A DNA stretch of 64,000 bases from the NCBI GenBank assembly GCA_028571685.1, contig CM053164.1, positions 35,452,501-35,516,500 on the forward strand. The letters are read 5' to 3'. Shown in pieces: positions 43,662-55,435 of the stretch (position 1 is its first letter; each line of letters begins with the position of its first letter). Both the position numbers and the translations under genes were made by a program. The notes under the pieces are model-generated. The model had not been told where the DNA came from. It searched no databases and saw only the letters and a program-made list of their open reading frames with translations. This stretch comes from Heterohyrax brucei. Its lineage: Eukaryota > Chordata > Mammalia > Hyracoidea > Procaviidae.

Positions 43662-44652
43662 AAGAACTGGGGTTTGTGTGTATGTGTGTGTGTGATTAAG
43701 TGGAAGTATACAATCCAAATTAAATTTGCATGCCCGCCAGACTGCAGCTCCTTCTGCTCTTCTTGCCTGGTGACAACACACTCCTTTTAGTTCTATTTAT
43801 GTTAAATCCTCTTAACAATCTCCTGTCCCCTTCTCTCCATCCTCTTCTTTCCCTTCTAGTAAGAGGCCAGTAGAACAGCATCTTATAGATGCATAGAACC
43901 ATAAAGTACACATACCACATGGTCACATTGTGTCCCCATGTCCAGTCTATTCCTGTCCGAAGAGTTGACCACAGTAATGTTTTCTGGTCACGGGCAGCAG
44001 CAGGTCTAGGGCCCATAATCCCAGGGGATCCCCCAGGCTGCTGGACCATCAACTGCAGTCTTTTAGCAGAGTTGTTGAAGTGCGCCCCTCTTTTTCTCAT
44101 GTTGCCACATGGGACTCAACATTGTATGCCCCATCACAACCGTCTTTGGTGGTGGCCGGGCATCATCTGGTTCTTCTGGTCACATGTTGATACAGTCACC
44201 CATTGACATGGTCCTTCTGTCTCCTGGACTCTTTTTCCCTCGTGTCTTCATTGTTCTTGGTGATCACCTCTTCTAGAAGACTTGAGAACATTTAGTATAC
44301 CCCCGATGGCAGCTTCCTAGCTTGTAAGAGCCCAGATGTCACTCACCAATATGGGGTGCAGAAGACTCTCTTAGCAATAGGCTAGTTATGCCATTTAGCC
44401 TCAATGTCCTCTGAGAGCATGGTCCTCAGACCCCCACTCCTGCTACTCTATCCTTGCAATACTGAGTTAAGATTAGAATTTTCAGTTTATGTTGAAGTCC
44501 AGTTAAGTTGATCTTTCTACTGGTGCTGACACTGCTTTCACCCAACCAAATTTCTATCAACTGTATAATCTATGAGGAGCCTCTCCTTCCCTCCCCATCC
44601 TTACACACATTAAAGGGTCGTTTCTTCTGCACGTAAGTCTATGTTTAAGTCC

Positions 44653-47600
44653 TTAAAGCAGGAGCCTCATACAGTATTTGTTCTTATGCTGCTGACTGAT
44701 TTCACTCAGCATAATGTCTTCCAATTGAAACCAGGTTATAAGATGCTTCCTGAAATCATCATTGTTATTTATCATTACATAGTGTTCCACTGAGTATATG
44801 GACCATAGTTTGTTTATCCATTCATCTGTTGTTGGGCATGTGGGATGATGGCATCTTTTTGCTACTGTTGACTGTGTTGCAATAAACAATTGTATGCATG
44901 TATCTGTTCATGTGACTGCCCTTGATTCAGCAGGATATATTCCAAGAAGTAGAATTACTGGATCAAACAGTATGTCTACTTCCAGCTTTTTAGGGGAAGC
45001 GCCGAATTGCTTTCCATAGAGGTTGTACCACTTTGCAATCCCACCAGCAGTGTAAGGGAGTTCGAGTCTCTCCACAGCCTCTCCAGTATTTGTTGTTTTG
45101 TAGTTTGTGGATCATGGCCAACTTCTCTGAGGTGAGATGGTATCTCACTGTAGTTTTGATTTCGATTTCTCTGATAGCTAATGATCATGAGCATTTCCTA
45201 ATGTGTCTGTTGGCTGACTGGATGTCCACTTTGATGAAGTGTCTATCCATCTCTTTTGCTCATCACTTAGCTGGATTATTTACTTTTTTCTTGTTGATAG
45301 TTTGCTGTACCTTATAGATTATGGAGATCAGACATCAGTTTAACATGTACTTGCCAAATATTTTTTCCCATTCTGTAGGTGGTCTTTATCCTTTTGATAA
45401 GGTCTTTGGATGAGCAGAAGTGTTTGATTCTTAGCAGTTGCCACTTATCTATTTTCTCTTCTGTTAATCATGCTTTATTTGTCAGATTTTGCAATTTGTC
45501 TAAGCTGTGTATTAAATCTTCCATTGTTGATTCTATTTTTTCTTGCATGATCTTTATTGTTTTAGGTTTGATATTTAGGTCTGTTATCCGATTTGAGTTA
45601 GTTTTTGTGTAAAGTGTGGGATATAGGTCTTGTTTCAATTTTTTGTGGATAGATATCCAATTTTGCCAGCACTATTTGTTGAAAAGACTGTTTTTACCTC
45701 AGTTTACAAACTTAGGGCCTTTGTCTAATATCAACTGTTCATAAGAGGCTGGTGGCATCACTGGGATATCAACTCTGTTCCATTGGTCTATATGTCTCTT
45801 TTTATACCAGGACCAGGCTGTTTTGACTACTGTGGCAGTATAATAGGTTCTAAGGTCAGGCAGTGTGAGGCCTCCCAATGTGTTCCTGTTCTTCAGCAAT
45901 GCTTTGCTTATCTAGGCTATCTTCCCTTTTCAAAGTTGGTGATTTGCTTCTCCATCTCTTTAAAAAATGTCACTGGAATTTGTCTTGGGATTGCATTGTA
46001 TATATAGATCACTCTGGGTAAAATAGACATTTTCACAATGTTAAGTGAGCAGGGTAGGTTTCTCCATTTACGTAGTCTCTCTTGGTTTCTGGCAGTAAGG
46101 TCTTGAAGTTCTCTTCGTATAGGTCTCTTATTGCTCTAGTTAGATTTATTCCTAGGTATTTTATCTTCTTGGGGACTATAGTAAATGGTATTAATTTGGT
46201 GATTTCTTCTTTGATAATCTCTTTGTTGGTGTAAAGGAATCCTACTGATTTGCTTATGTTTAGCCTGTATCATGACATTTGGCTAAACTCTTCTTTTAGT
46301 TCAAGTAGTTTACTGATGGATCCTTTAGGATTCTCCGTGTATACAATCATATCATCTACAAATAGGGAGAGTTTTACTTCTTCTTTGGAGATGCAGATGC
46401 CCTTTATTTCTGTATCTTGTCTAACTGCCCTGGCTAGAAATTCTAGTACAACGTTGCATAGAAGTGGAGAGAGAGGGCATCCTTGCTGAGTTCCTGTTCT
46501 CAAGCAGAATTCTGTCAGTCTCTTTCCACTCAGGACGATGTAGGTGATTGGCTTTATGTAGATGCCCCTTATCACACTGAGGAATTTCCTTTCTCTCTCT
46601 ACTTTGCTGAGAGTTTTTAGCATGAATCGGTGTTGGACTTTGTCGAATGCCTTTTCAGCATCAGTTGAAAAATCAGGTCTTTCTTATCTTTTGTGTTATT
46701 TATGTGGTTGATCATGTTAATTATTTTTCTGATGGTGAACCAGTATTGCATCACTGGTGTGAATCCAACTTGGTCATGATGAATTATTTTTTTGATATGT
46801 TGTTGAATTCTGTGGGCAAGGATTTTGTTGAACATTTTGCATCTAGGTTCATTAGTGATATTAGTCTGTAGTTTTCTTTTTCTGTGGGATCTTTCCCTTG
46901 CTTTGGTATCAGGGTTATGTTGACTTCATACAATGCATTTGGGAGTATTCCATCCCTTTCTATGCTGTGACATAGGCTCGGTAGTATTGGAGTTAACTCT
47001 CCTCTAAATGGTTGATAGAATCCTCTGGTGAAGCCATGTGGGCCAGGACTCTTTTTGGTTCATAGTTTTTTGATGATTTTTTCAGTCTCTTCCTTTGTGA
47101 TGGGTTTATTAAGTTGTTCTGTTCTCCTTATGACAATTTCGGTAGGTGATATGAATCTAGAAATTTGTCCATTTCCTGTAGGTTTTCTAAACTGTTAGAG
47201 TACAGTCTTTCATAGTATTCTGTGATGATACTTTTGATTTCATTTGGGTCTATTGTGACATCTCCCATCTCATTTCTTATTCAGATTGTTTCTTCTCCTA
47301 TTTTTCTTTGTAAGGTTAGCTAACAGTTTATCAATTTTGTTGATCTTTTCAAAAAACCATCATTTGGTTTTGTTAATTTTTTTCAATTGTTCTTCAGTTT
47401 TGTAATTCATTTTGTTCTGCTCTAACCTTTATGATCTGTTTTCTTCTGGTGCCTGAGGGGTTCCTTTGTTGCTCTTTTTCTGTTTGTTCAAGCTTCAGGG
47501 TTAATTCTTTGGTGTGGTTCCTTACTTCCTTCCTGATGCTTGCATGTATAAATTGACCTATGTGCACTGCTTTTCCTATATCCCATAGGTTTTGGTAAGA

Positions 47601-48432
47601 AGTGTTTTCATTCTCATTTGCTTTATTTCTTTATTTTGTCCTTGATTTCTTCTATAACCCATGGCTTTTTGAGCAACTTGTTCATTTCCATGAGTTCAAA
47701 TTTCTATCTATGTTTTTTCTGCCATTGATATCAACTTTTGTGGCTTTATGGTCTAAGAAAATGCTTTACAATAATTCAATGGTTTGGATTTTTTTGAGAC
47801 TTGCTTTATGTCTTAACACATGGTTTATTCTGGAAAATGTTCCATGCGCCTTGGAGAAGAAGGTGTACTTATCTGTTGATGGATAAAAAGTTCTGCATAT
47901 GTCAATGAGGTCTAATTGTTTAATTGGCACAGTAAGATCTTTTGTGTCTTTGCTTCTTTCTGGATGATGCGTCCATTATTGAAAGTGGAGTGTTGAAGTC
48001 TACAATTATTATTGTGGAGTGATCTATCTCATTTTCTAGTATAGTCAGTGTTTGTTCGACGTATTTAGATGCTCTGGTATTAGGTGCATAAGTATTTTAT
48101 ATTGTTAAGTCTTGCTTATGTATTGAAACTTGCAGTGATAAATAGTGACCACCCTTGTCCACAATGGTGGATTTTACATTAAAATCTATTTTATCTGAGA
48201 TTAGTATTGCCACACCTGCTCTTTTTTGTATGTTGTTAACTTGGTATATATTATTTCACCCTTCAATTTTCAGTTTGTTCATATCTTTGATTCTAAGGTG
48301 TGTTTCTTATAAGCAATATATACACAGGCCATGTCTTTTGAACGAGTATGTCACTCATTGTCTCTTTACTAGAGTGTTCAGTTCATTTACATTTAGTGTA
48401 ATTATTGATAGGTATGGGTTTAGTGCTTTCAT
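44653..48432 (-). pseudogene. L1 ORF2 (copy 2), inactive
   Basis: The start ATG is at 48,430-48,432 and the first 25 codons align with those of copy 1; codon 26 is TGA (48,355-48,357), the same as in copy 1. Surviving frames: 46,270-46,623 carries the RT catalytic box as FVDD and the [12 protein letters not shown] motif, 46,617-46,835 lies before it, and 44,653-44,889 is the C-terminus. Other regions are broken by many stops and indels. Endonuclease-RT fusion in family; no activity expected. Confidence 0.9.
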
Positions 48433-48874
48433 TCTGATGAATTTATTTTTGTGTTGGTGCTTTCTATGTTGCTCTTAATATTCTGCTGTGAGTCATTCTT
48501 CTTTATGAGTTAAATTTTCATCTTTTTCAGTGTTGGTTTTGTGTTTGTTGAGACTCCTGCCTTATGTTTCTTGTTTTGATATGTTGCATTGTTACTGTGC
48601 TTTGCAGCTACCCCTATAAACCCCCTTAATATTCTAAGTATAAACCTAACTTTAACTTCTGCATATCTTTGTAACTTCTTCTCCATCCGGAAGGACTATA
48701 ACTACTGTAGTATATTCCACTTTTTAGTGTGATGGTGTCATAGTTTTTGTGATATGATCACTTGTTGTCTTCTTTTAATATTGTAGCTTTGATTGAGCTT
48801 TGTGACTCCCCTAGGTTTCCAGATGTTGTATCCTGCATTGCCTCCTTAAATATATACTTAATGGTTTTGTTTTT

Positions 48875-49790
48875 CTAAGCAAAGAGTTTCAGTATTTCTT
48901 GTAGTTTTTGGTTGGTTTTTACAAAGTCTCTAAGCTTCTGTTTATCTGCCAGTGTCTTAGTTTCATCTTCATATTTGAAAGGCAGTTTTGTAGGATATAT
49001 AACTCTTGGTTGGGAGTTTTTCTCCTTCAGTGCTTTGAATGTGTCACCCCACTGCCTCCTTGCTGACATCTTTTTTGCCGGAAAGCCAGACAAAAGCCTA
49101 CAGGGTTTCCCTCTGGATGTGAGCTTTGCTTTGAGCCTCACCACCTTTAAGAAAATCTGCTTATGTTTCATTTTATTAAGCTTGATTGTAATATGTCTTG
49201 GTGTCTTTCTTTTGGGGTATAGTTTTTGTGGTGTTTGATACACATCTTGGATATCTATGTTCTCTTCTTTCATAATTTCAGGAAAGTTTTCTGTCACGAA
49301 CTTAGCAATGATACTCTGTGTTTTCAGCTATCCCTCCCTGTTCAGGAACTCCAATTAATCATAGATTATTCCTCTTAATAGAATACCACATGTTTGTTAA
49401 TGCTTCTTCATTTTTCTTATTTCTTTTCTTTGATTTCTCCTCATATATGTTGGTGTCAGTTATTCTATCCTCAGGGTCACTAAGTCTAACTTCCATCTCC
49501 TCAGTTCTGCTCTTTTGGCTTCAAATTCAATTGTCTAATTCTGTAATTTTGTTATTGACCTGCTGGATTTCAGATCACTGATGATCCATCAGTTCAAATA
49601 ACTTGCTTAAGTTTTCATTTTGCTCTGCTCTATTTTGTTTAATCTCTAAGAGGGTTCTAAGTATATTTCTTTCATATTTTACCTCCCATAGTTTCAGGAA
49701 GCCTTCTTCATCTGAGAAGTTTTGGGATTTTTTTTACTTCGGGTGTTTTCCAGAGCCATGGTCAGCTGTTTCTTTAAGTGGTTAGTGATG
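48875..49790 (-). pseudogene. L1 ORF1 (copy 2), inactive
   Basis: The C-terminal 140 codons (48,875-49,297) are open and include KRKTPRHITIKLNKMKH and a SARRQWGDTFKALKE stretch, the RRM end and C-terminal RNA-binding domain. The N-terminal coiled-coil half is broken and the first-Met segment of copy 1 is not preserved. Upstream limit is approximate. Confidence 0.85.
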
Positions 49791-50876
49791 CTTAGTTGTG
49801 GTCGGGTAATCTAGAGGCTGTTTACTTTCTCTTGTGTTACCTCAAGAGGAGTGGAGGCATAGTTCTGAGAAGGGAGTTGGTCACCAGCTGCCTCTGTGTA
49901 CTCCAGTGACTGGCCCCAGTGGACACTCTGGGGTGGCAGGCTCTACCTTCTGGCTGGCAATGATGGCACCCTTCTTATGGAGTCACTGGGGGCCATCAAC
50001 CAACCCTATGATGTGAATCAGTAAAGGCTGGGAGAGACACCCCCAGGCCACTCAGCAGTTATTTCTCCAGGCAGTCTTATTTTAAATAGCTTGGAGCTGT
50101 CTGACAGCTGCTGAAGTCAGTCAGGTCATCAAGTGTGGCAGGCTCCTCCCTGGCTTCCAGTAGAAGCACATTTTTGTCCATCCCCAAATGCTATGACGTA
50201 GTTCAAAATAGGGAGAGGTTTCGGCCTTGCTGCCATCCTCAGCCAGGGCTCACCCATAGGTTAACACTGTACTAAACACAGCCTGTCTGCTGGAAAACTG
50301 CTTTCCAGACTGGCACTGTTTCTCAGCTTGGGAATTAGCCCCTGCTGTGGCTTTTGGTTGGGTGACTCCGCCTCCCAGTCAACCAAGATGGCATCTCAGC
50401 TGGGCTTCCCTTCCCGCTGCGAAACAGCAGAATCTATGGCAGAACTCAGAAAAGAGAGTGTGGAGGAGCTATGATGCCCTCAGTCAGCAGCCAAGCTCTT
50501 AAAATGTGGCTATCTGATCCACTGTTTCCCTGCTGAGCTATACGCTGTTCACTTAGCACTGCAGCTCAGCATATTTGCCAGCTTATTACCATCCCCCACT
50601 TCCTGGGTAACAAAGAAGGCATCAGCACCTGCATTCCACCCATGCGTGAGTCAGCAAGGGCGGGGTTCTGTGTGCATTTTGCCATGTTAGAGAGAGGTAG
50701 TTTCCCATTCAGTGATGCATAGTCCAATCTGACAATCCTATGCCACATCCTAGGGCTCCCTGTGTGTCCAGAGTGCTCTCTGTTCAATTATCAATCCAGG
50801 TCTTAGTTCTCAGAGGGAATTGAGGAGACATGTGTCTAGTCTACCATCTTGGCCCTGCCCCCAAGAGCTTGGTTTT

Positions 50877-51662
50877 TTGTACTTTAGCTACTTGTGAGAC
50901 ATCAGGTGGAGATGATCAGTAGAATTAAGGTTAAGTAGCTGACTGTAAGTGAGCATTCTGAACTTATCAATATGTTCGAGTGCCTTCAGCACATCTTTGG
51001 TATAAAAGCTATACAGCAATGTTCTGTTCTCCCCAACAATCACAAGCCCCAATAAGGGAGCAGTAGCCTATCTAGTTAAGAAGCACCATCACTCTTGTTC
51101 ATTCAAGCAGATGCTAGGATTCATGTAGGTGAGAAGCTGCTGGACTGCAAAGCCTCAAAAATTCCATCAGGTGAACCTCAAGTCATCAGCCTTTTCTACC
51201 ATTTAAAGTTAATTTTCTATTCACCTCACAGGAAAGTCCAATTTTATTTTAGGCAGTCAATCCAGTGCTAAGACATCAAACATATGTTTCCTGTAAGACC
51301 ATATACTATCTCATGCTACTCTACTGATGGACCCCCACCACTATCCTAAGACTTTCTCATACCCCTAAACTCTGATCTTCTGGCCTCTACTTCCTTCCCC
51401 CGCTAGCCTCCTGGCTCTCCTTTCTGCCAGTCCTGGTAATTCCTATCACATATCTATGTGACTGATGAATAGGAAGTTAATCAGAGTGCAGTCAGCTGCA
51501 CCTTTGAATCATAGACTCATTCTGAGTTGTCTTAATTGAATCGTCTCCCTGGAAAAGATGAACTGTAGATAACCATCTGGAAAGTTTGTGCAGAGGGTAA
51601 AGAGATGAGTCTTCCAAAATGAATATATGTCAAAGTCAGATGACGAGAAACTTAGATTCACC
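50877..51662. other. Unique DNA, no gene recognised
   Basis: No ORF above 60 codons with protein character and no repeat signature that I can support. Confidence 0.35.
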
Positions 51663-52155
51663 TAAAATCATTCAGTCAGTCATTCACTCCACAGATGTTT
51701 GCCATGGGCCTCATACCACATTGGGAGCTTGAGAGTAAATGTTTATCATGAGCCTCACACTATGTTGGGAGCTGGAGAGTACATACATGCAGTTAATCTC
51801 CATGAGGTCAGGTCTGTGGCTGTCCCTGCCCTCAAGGTCTCCTCAAACATGGAACATGGATTTTCCCTGCCTTGGCCTGAAGAAAGTGGACAACTATTTA
51901 GGGAAGGCTGTGTCTTGGGGCAGCTTCCTTGTGATATCAAGGATAAGAGAACAGGCTAGGAAAATGAAAAACACCCAGCATAGGTTAGCTTCACCTGCCA
52001 GAAAGAAGCAAAGGAGACTTCAGCAAATACTAGCTGGTTATTTACTAATATTTCTCTTCTTTCACCTAGCAGAAGTACCAGGCTACACTCCCCATTGTTC
52101 CTTGCATATCTGAGAGCTTTAACCAATGAGAACATGAACAGAAATTATGGGTGCC
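51663..52155. other. Ancient repeat-like phrase and unassigned DNA
   Basis: At 51,666-51,840 TCAGTCATTCACTCCACAG, a near-duplicated CCTCATACCACATTGGGAGC / CCTCACACTATGTTGGGAGC pair, and CTGTCCCTGCCCTCAAGG resemble the ancient L2-type phrase. A 124-codon + frame crosses it but has no recognisable features. The remainder is unassigned. Confidence 0.35.
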
Positions 52156-52601
52156 TGTCATAAGCTTGATTCTCTAGAGGGGCAAAAGTCACTTGTATAT
52201 ACAGAAATACATTGAGGAGATTTATTTCACGGAAATAATTTATAGAGTTATGAAAACTAGCAAGTCCTGAATCCATGGGTCAGACATCAGGATGGCAGCT
52301 TCTTCTTACCCACATGGTTGCAGGAATTCATGGCCCCAAATCAGCAGATCAGACGGCAGGCAGCTGGCTAACAACCCAAGTATCATCAGTTAGAGGATAA
52401 TGAGTCAGAGGCAGAATCAAGAGATGGCAAGCTTTGTCAGACATCCACATATATTGGATGCAGGCCATCACCCCTTAGAAAACTCCCCTTTCATCTGACT
52501 GGCTCCTTACATCAGATCACAAAATGGAGCATGATTACATAATATCTGCCAAACCACTGAGAATCATGGACTACTCAAGTTGGCACATAACCATCATAGC
52601 A
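52156..52601 (-). mobile_element. Solo ERV-L-type LTR
   Basis: Reverse orientation: starts TGTCATAAGCTTGATTCTC and ends ACATAACCATCATAGCA; on the minus strand the start TGCTATGATGGTTATGTGCC matches the LTR family at 29,717. No clear 5-bp duplication (GTGCC / CTTCT). Confidence 0.75.
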
Positions 52602-53260
52602 CTTCTCCAGGCCTAGCCCATAAAGACCTAGCGTCTACACCAGCCACAGAAGAGACAGCTCCAAGGACTAGAAATGGAGAAATGGAACAGCCACAAGAAG
52701 GAAGGATCCTGAGCTTGTGGTGAGTGCTGGGGCCAGCAGAGCACACATCCCCCCAGGCCCTAATGAACCCACACTAGACTGTGACATGTTAAGCCCCAAA
52801 GATTTGAGGGTTATTTATAATATCTCCTAACTTTAGTGTAACCTGGGGAGTGTAGGCTTGAGGGTTCTCTGCTGGCCACAACACTCCAGCATTGAGGGAC
52901 TTGGTTTCAACACTGCACTCCCAACATCGGCACCAGGCACACTCTACAGAGCCTCACAACTAGAAAAGGGTGCCCAGCTCAGAGAGGGCTACGAAAAGTA
53001 GTTTCTTCCTCTCACTGAACAGCAGATGTGTTCAGGTGAAGCCAAGCTGTGATGCATAGATTTCATTCACAGCTATTTCAAAGAGAAAAGAGCCCATTCC
53101 ACTACTACAATGAAGTTCAAAAAAAAAGTCTGCAGGCACTGGAGCCTGGGGACTTTTCAGTGTCTCTGGAACTCCTGCTCTCTGGGCATTCAAAACCAGG
53201 TAGGGACAGTGGCAAGTTCAATAAAAACTAAATTCTGAGGGCATCTGCGCTCAGCAAGAA
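52602..53260. other. Mostly unassigned; possible old MaLR LTR end
   Basis: At 52,785-52,846 CATGTTAAGCCCCAAAGATTTG resembles the 3' end of an ancient MLT1-type LTR. The rest has no recognisable feature. Confidence 0.3.
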
Positions 53261-53745
53261 TAATTAGCAAAGGCAGTTAGGGTCCACTTATCCTTCTATC
53301 ATATGGAAAAATAATTTGTTACCTTCACAAAGTCTATGTATCACCATTCTAGATGTCAGTTCTAGAGAATACTAATTTAGCCTGGGCTCCTGCTATGAAA
53401 TGCAACCCAGCTGATACTCAAACATGCATAAACATCATCATTTGCTAATAGTAGCTAATGGCTTTAATCACAGAATAAAACAAATCAATAATTAACCTTA
53501 GCAGTAGAAGTGCAACTTGGATTCAAAAATAATGAATTCACTAATGGGTCTCGTGGCCATTAGTATATATATGTCAAGGTGAATATGCAAAAATGTGCCC
53601 ACTTTGCAAATAGCTAATCTATTCATAAATGATCATATTATGACTCAAATTTGAATGCACCTTGAAGGAGGGCAATAAGTAATGCATCCATCAAGTTATC
53701 TCTGATTTATTAATGAAAACTATAAGCATACTATCAAAATCATTT
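53261..53745. promoter_or_regulatory. AT-rich tract dense in TAAT cores (candidate enhancer)
   Basis: Non-repetitive AT-rich sequence holding at least fifteen TAAT or ATTA cores in under 500 bases, including two TAATTA palindromes (about 53,260 and 53,490). There is also an octamer-like ATATGCAAAA at 53,583. This is the composition of homeodomain-bound conserved enhancers, but base composition alone also raises the count. Function is inference. Confidence 0.25.
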
Positions 53746-54231
53746 ATTTACATACCCACTGCCATTACGTACCGATGGCTATGCCAGAAGCAATGGTTCA
53801 AAGTACAGATGAGGGAGACCTTCCCCCGCGGGTCCAGCTCAGTAGTTCATTACAGCAATGAGCTAAGAGCTCTGAGAAGTGTACTTTACTGCTGAGGCTG
53901 CACACAGGCAGATACAGCGGAGGTTTTTTGCTCTTTCTAATAGACAATGAGAGCTACTGAAGAATGGGCCATAAGAAGTTAAAAATAAAATATTACCAGC
54001 ACTGAGAATTTTCTTCCTATACCTTTTATAGCCAGTAAAAATAGGTTTTATTTGAGGAAATTTAGGTTATCTAATTTGTTTCAAATCATAAACAATTACC
54101 CTGAAAGCTCAAGTGACTAAACTGTTCTTGGGATATGGGAAGTGCTGAACTGGACAATCCTTATGATAAATGCTGTGATTTGCACCCAAAGGCTGGTCTG
54201 TACTTTGATCATATTCAGTACTGTTTACATA
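53746..54231. other. Unique DNA, no gene recognised
   Basis: A 60-codon + frame at 53,713-53,895 has no recognisable features. No repeat signature. Confidence 0.35.
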
Positions 54232-54392
54232 TGGAAACCCAGGTGGTTGATGTAGTGGTACAGCTGCTGACCAAAAGATAGGCATGTCAAATTCACCAGG
54301 CTCTCCTTGGAATCTCTATGGGATTGCTCTATTGAGTCCTATTCAGTCACTATAAGAATTGACTCAACAGCAGCAGAGGTTCTTTTTCCTTA
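54232..54392 (+). mobile_element. AfroSINE
   Basis: AAACCCAGGTGGTTGATGTAG, GCTGCTGACCAAAAGATAGG, CAGTCACTATAAGAATTGAC. Lies 20 bases before the young L1. Confidence 0.9.
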
Positions 54393-55345
54393 GCTGAAGA
54401 TGATTTGTTTTTTAGTGTTCTGTTTTTTGTTGTTTTTTTTTTTATTTAACATAACTGAGTGAAAATGTACATTCACATGAAAATTTACATGCCCCCCTAT
54501 ATGCAGCTTCCACTGCTCTCCCTGTCCAGTGACAGCACAGTATTCCTCTCTGCTCCATACATGTCTCATCCTCCCAACAGTCTCCTTTCCCCTCCTCTCC
54601 GTTCACTCCCCTTCCTCCAGCCAGAGGTCAGCAAGATGATACCCTATAGATGTATAGAACCATAAAGTGCTTCCAACATATGGTTACTCAGCATTGCCAA
54701 GACCATTCCATTCCTGTCCAAAGAGTGGACATTTGTTATAATTTATGGGAACGGGCAGCATCAGGGCCGGGGGCCATGCTCTCAGAGGAACCCCAAAACC
54801 GCTGGACCATCAATTGAGGTCTTTTAGTGGAGATCTCATGATGCACCTCTTTTTATTCTTGTGTTGCCAGTGAGGTTCCTCTCTGCGAGCTCCGTCATGG
54901 CTATCACTGGTGGTGGCCGGGCACCATCCGGTTCTTCCGGTCTCAGGTCGATGTAGGCACCCACTCTTGTGGGTCTCTCTGTCTTCTCGGTTGTCTTTAC
55001 CGCATGCCATTTTGGCCCTCGGTGAGCATCCGTTCCTGCTGAGTTGGGACCATTTGCTGTGTCCTCGGATGGCAGCTTGGCAGCTTTTAAGACCCCAGAC
55101 GCCACTCACCAATGTGGGGTGCAGAGAGCTCTCTTAGCAAAAAGCTAGTTGTGCCAATTGGCCTGGAATTCGCCTAAGAGCATGGTCCCCCGCCCCCCGC
55201 CCCAGCTACTCTATCCTTGCAGTATTGAGTTAAGATGGAAGGAGTACTCAAGTTATGCTGAAGTCCACTTAATATTGTTCTTGTTCCTAATGTGTGCTGT
55301 CACCGCTTTCTCCCAACTAGATTTCTAGTAACTACCTAAACTAAA

Positions 55346-55383
55346 CCCTCCCCCCCTTGCCCTCCCTCCCTCCCTCCCCTCCC
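55346..55383 (-). repeat. G-rich tract in L1 3'-UTR (G-quadruplex motif)
   Basis: On the minus strand there are at least six runs of three or more G separated by single A bases (the + strand reads CCCTCCCTCCCTCCCTCCCC). This satisfies the intramolecular quadruplex pattern. Mammalian L1 3'-UTRs are known to carry such motifs. The equivalent stretch in copy 2, near 44,585-44,605, is broken. Confidence 0.85.
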
Positions 55384-55435
55384 TTGCAGCTGTCAAAGAG
55401 TCTTTTCTTCTATACACAAGTCTGTTTTTGAGATC

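Larger units (their letters stand above)
43676..50862 (-). mobile_element. Full-length old L1 (copy 2)
   Basis: Runs from the 3' end (GTGATTAAGTGGAAGTATAC at 43,692) to the 5' end at about 50,862 (CCCTGCCCCC), colinear over about 7.2 kb with the young L1 at 54,428-61,631. Approximate parts: 3'-UTR 43,690-44,650, ORF2 44,653-48,432, ORF1 48,875-49,790, 5'-UTR to 50,862. Possible decayed 14-bp TSD at 43,662-43,675 and 50,863-50,876 (11 of 14). Its left edge abuts a GT run at 43,676-43,693. Confidence 0.9.

Noticed and set aside
43676-43693. GT run as a regulatory element
   Set aside because: Simple repeat next to the tail of an L1; nothing else supports a function.
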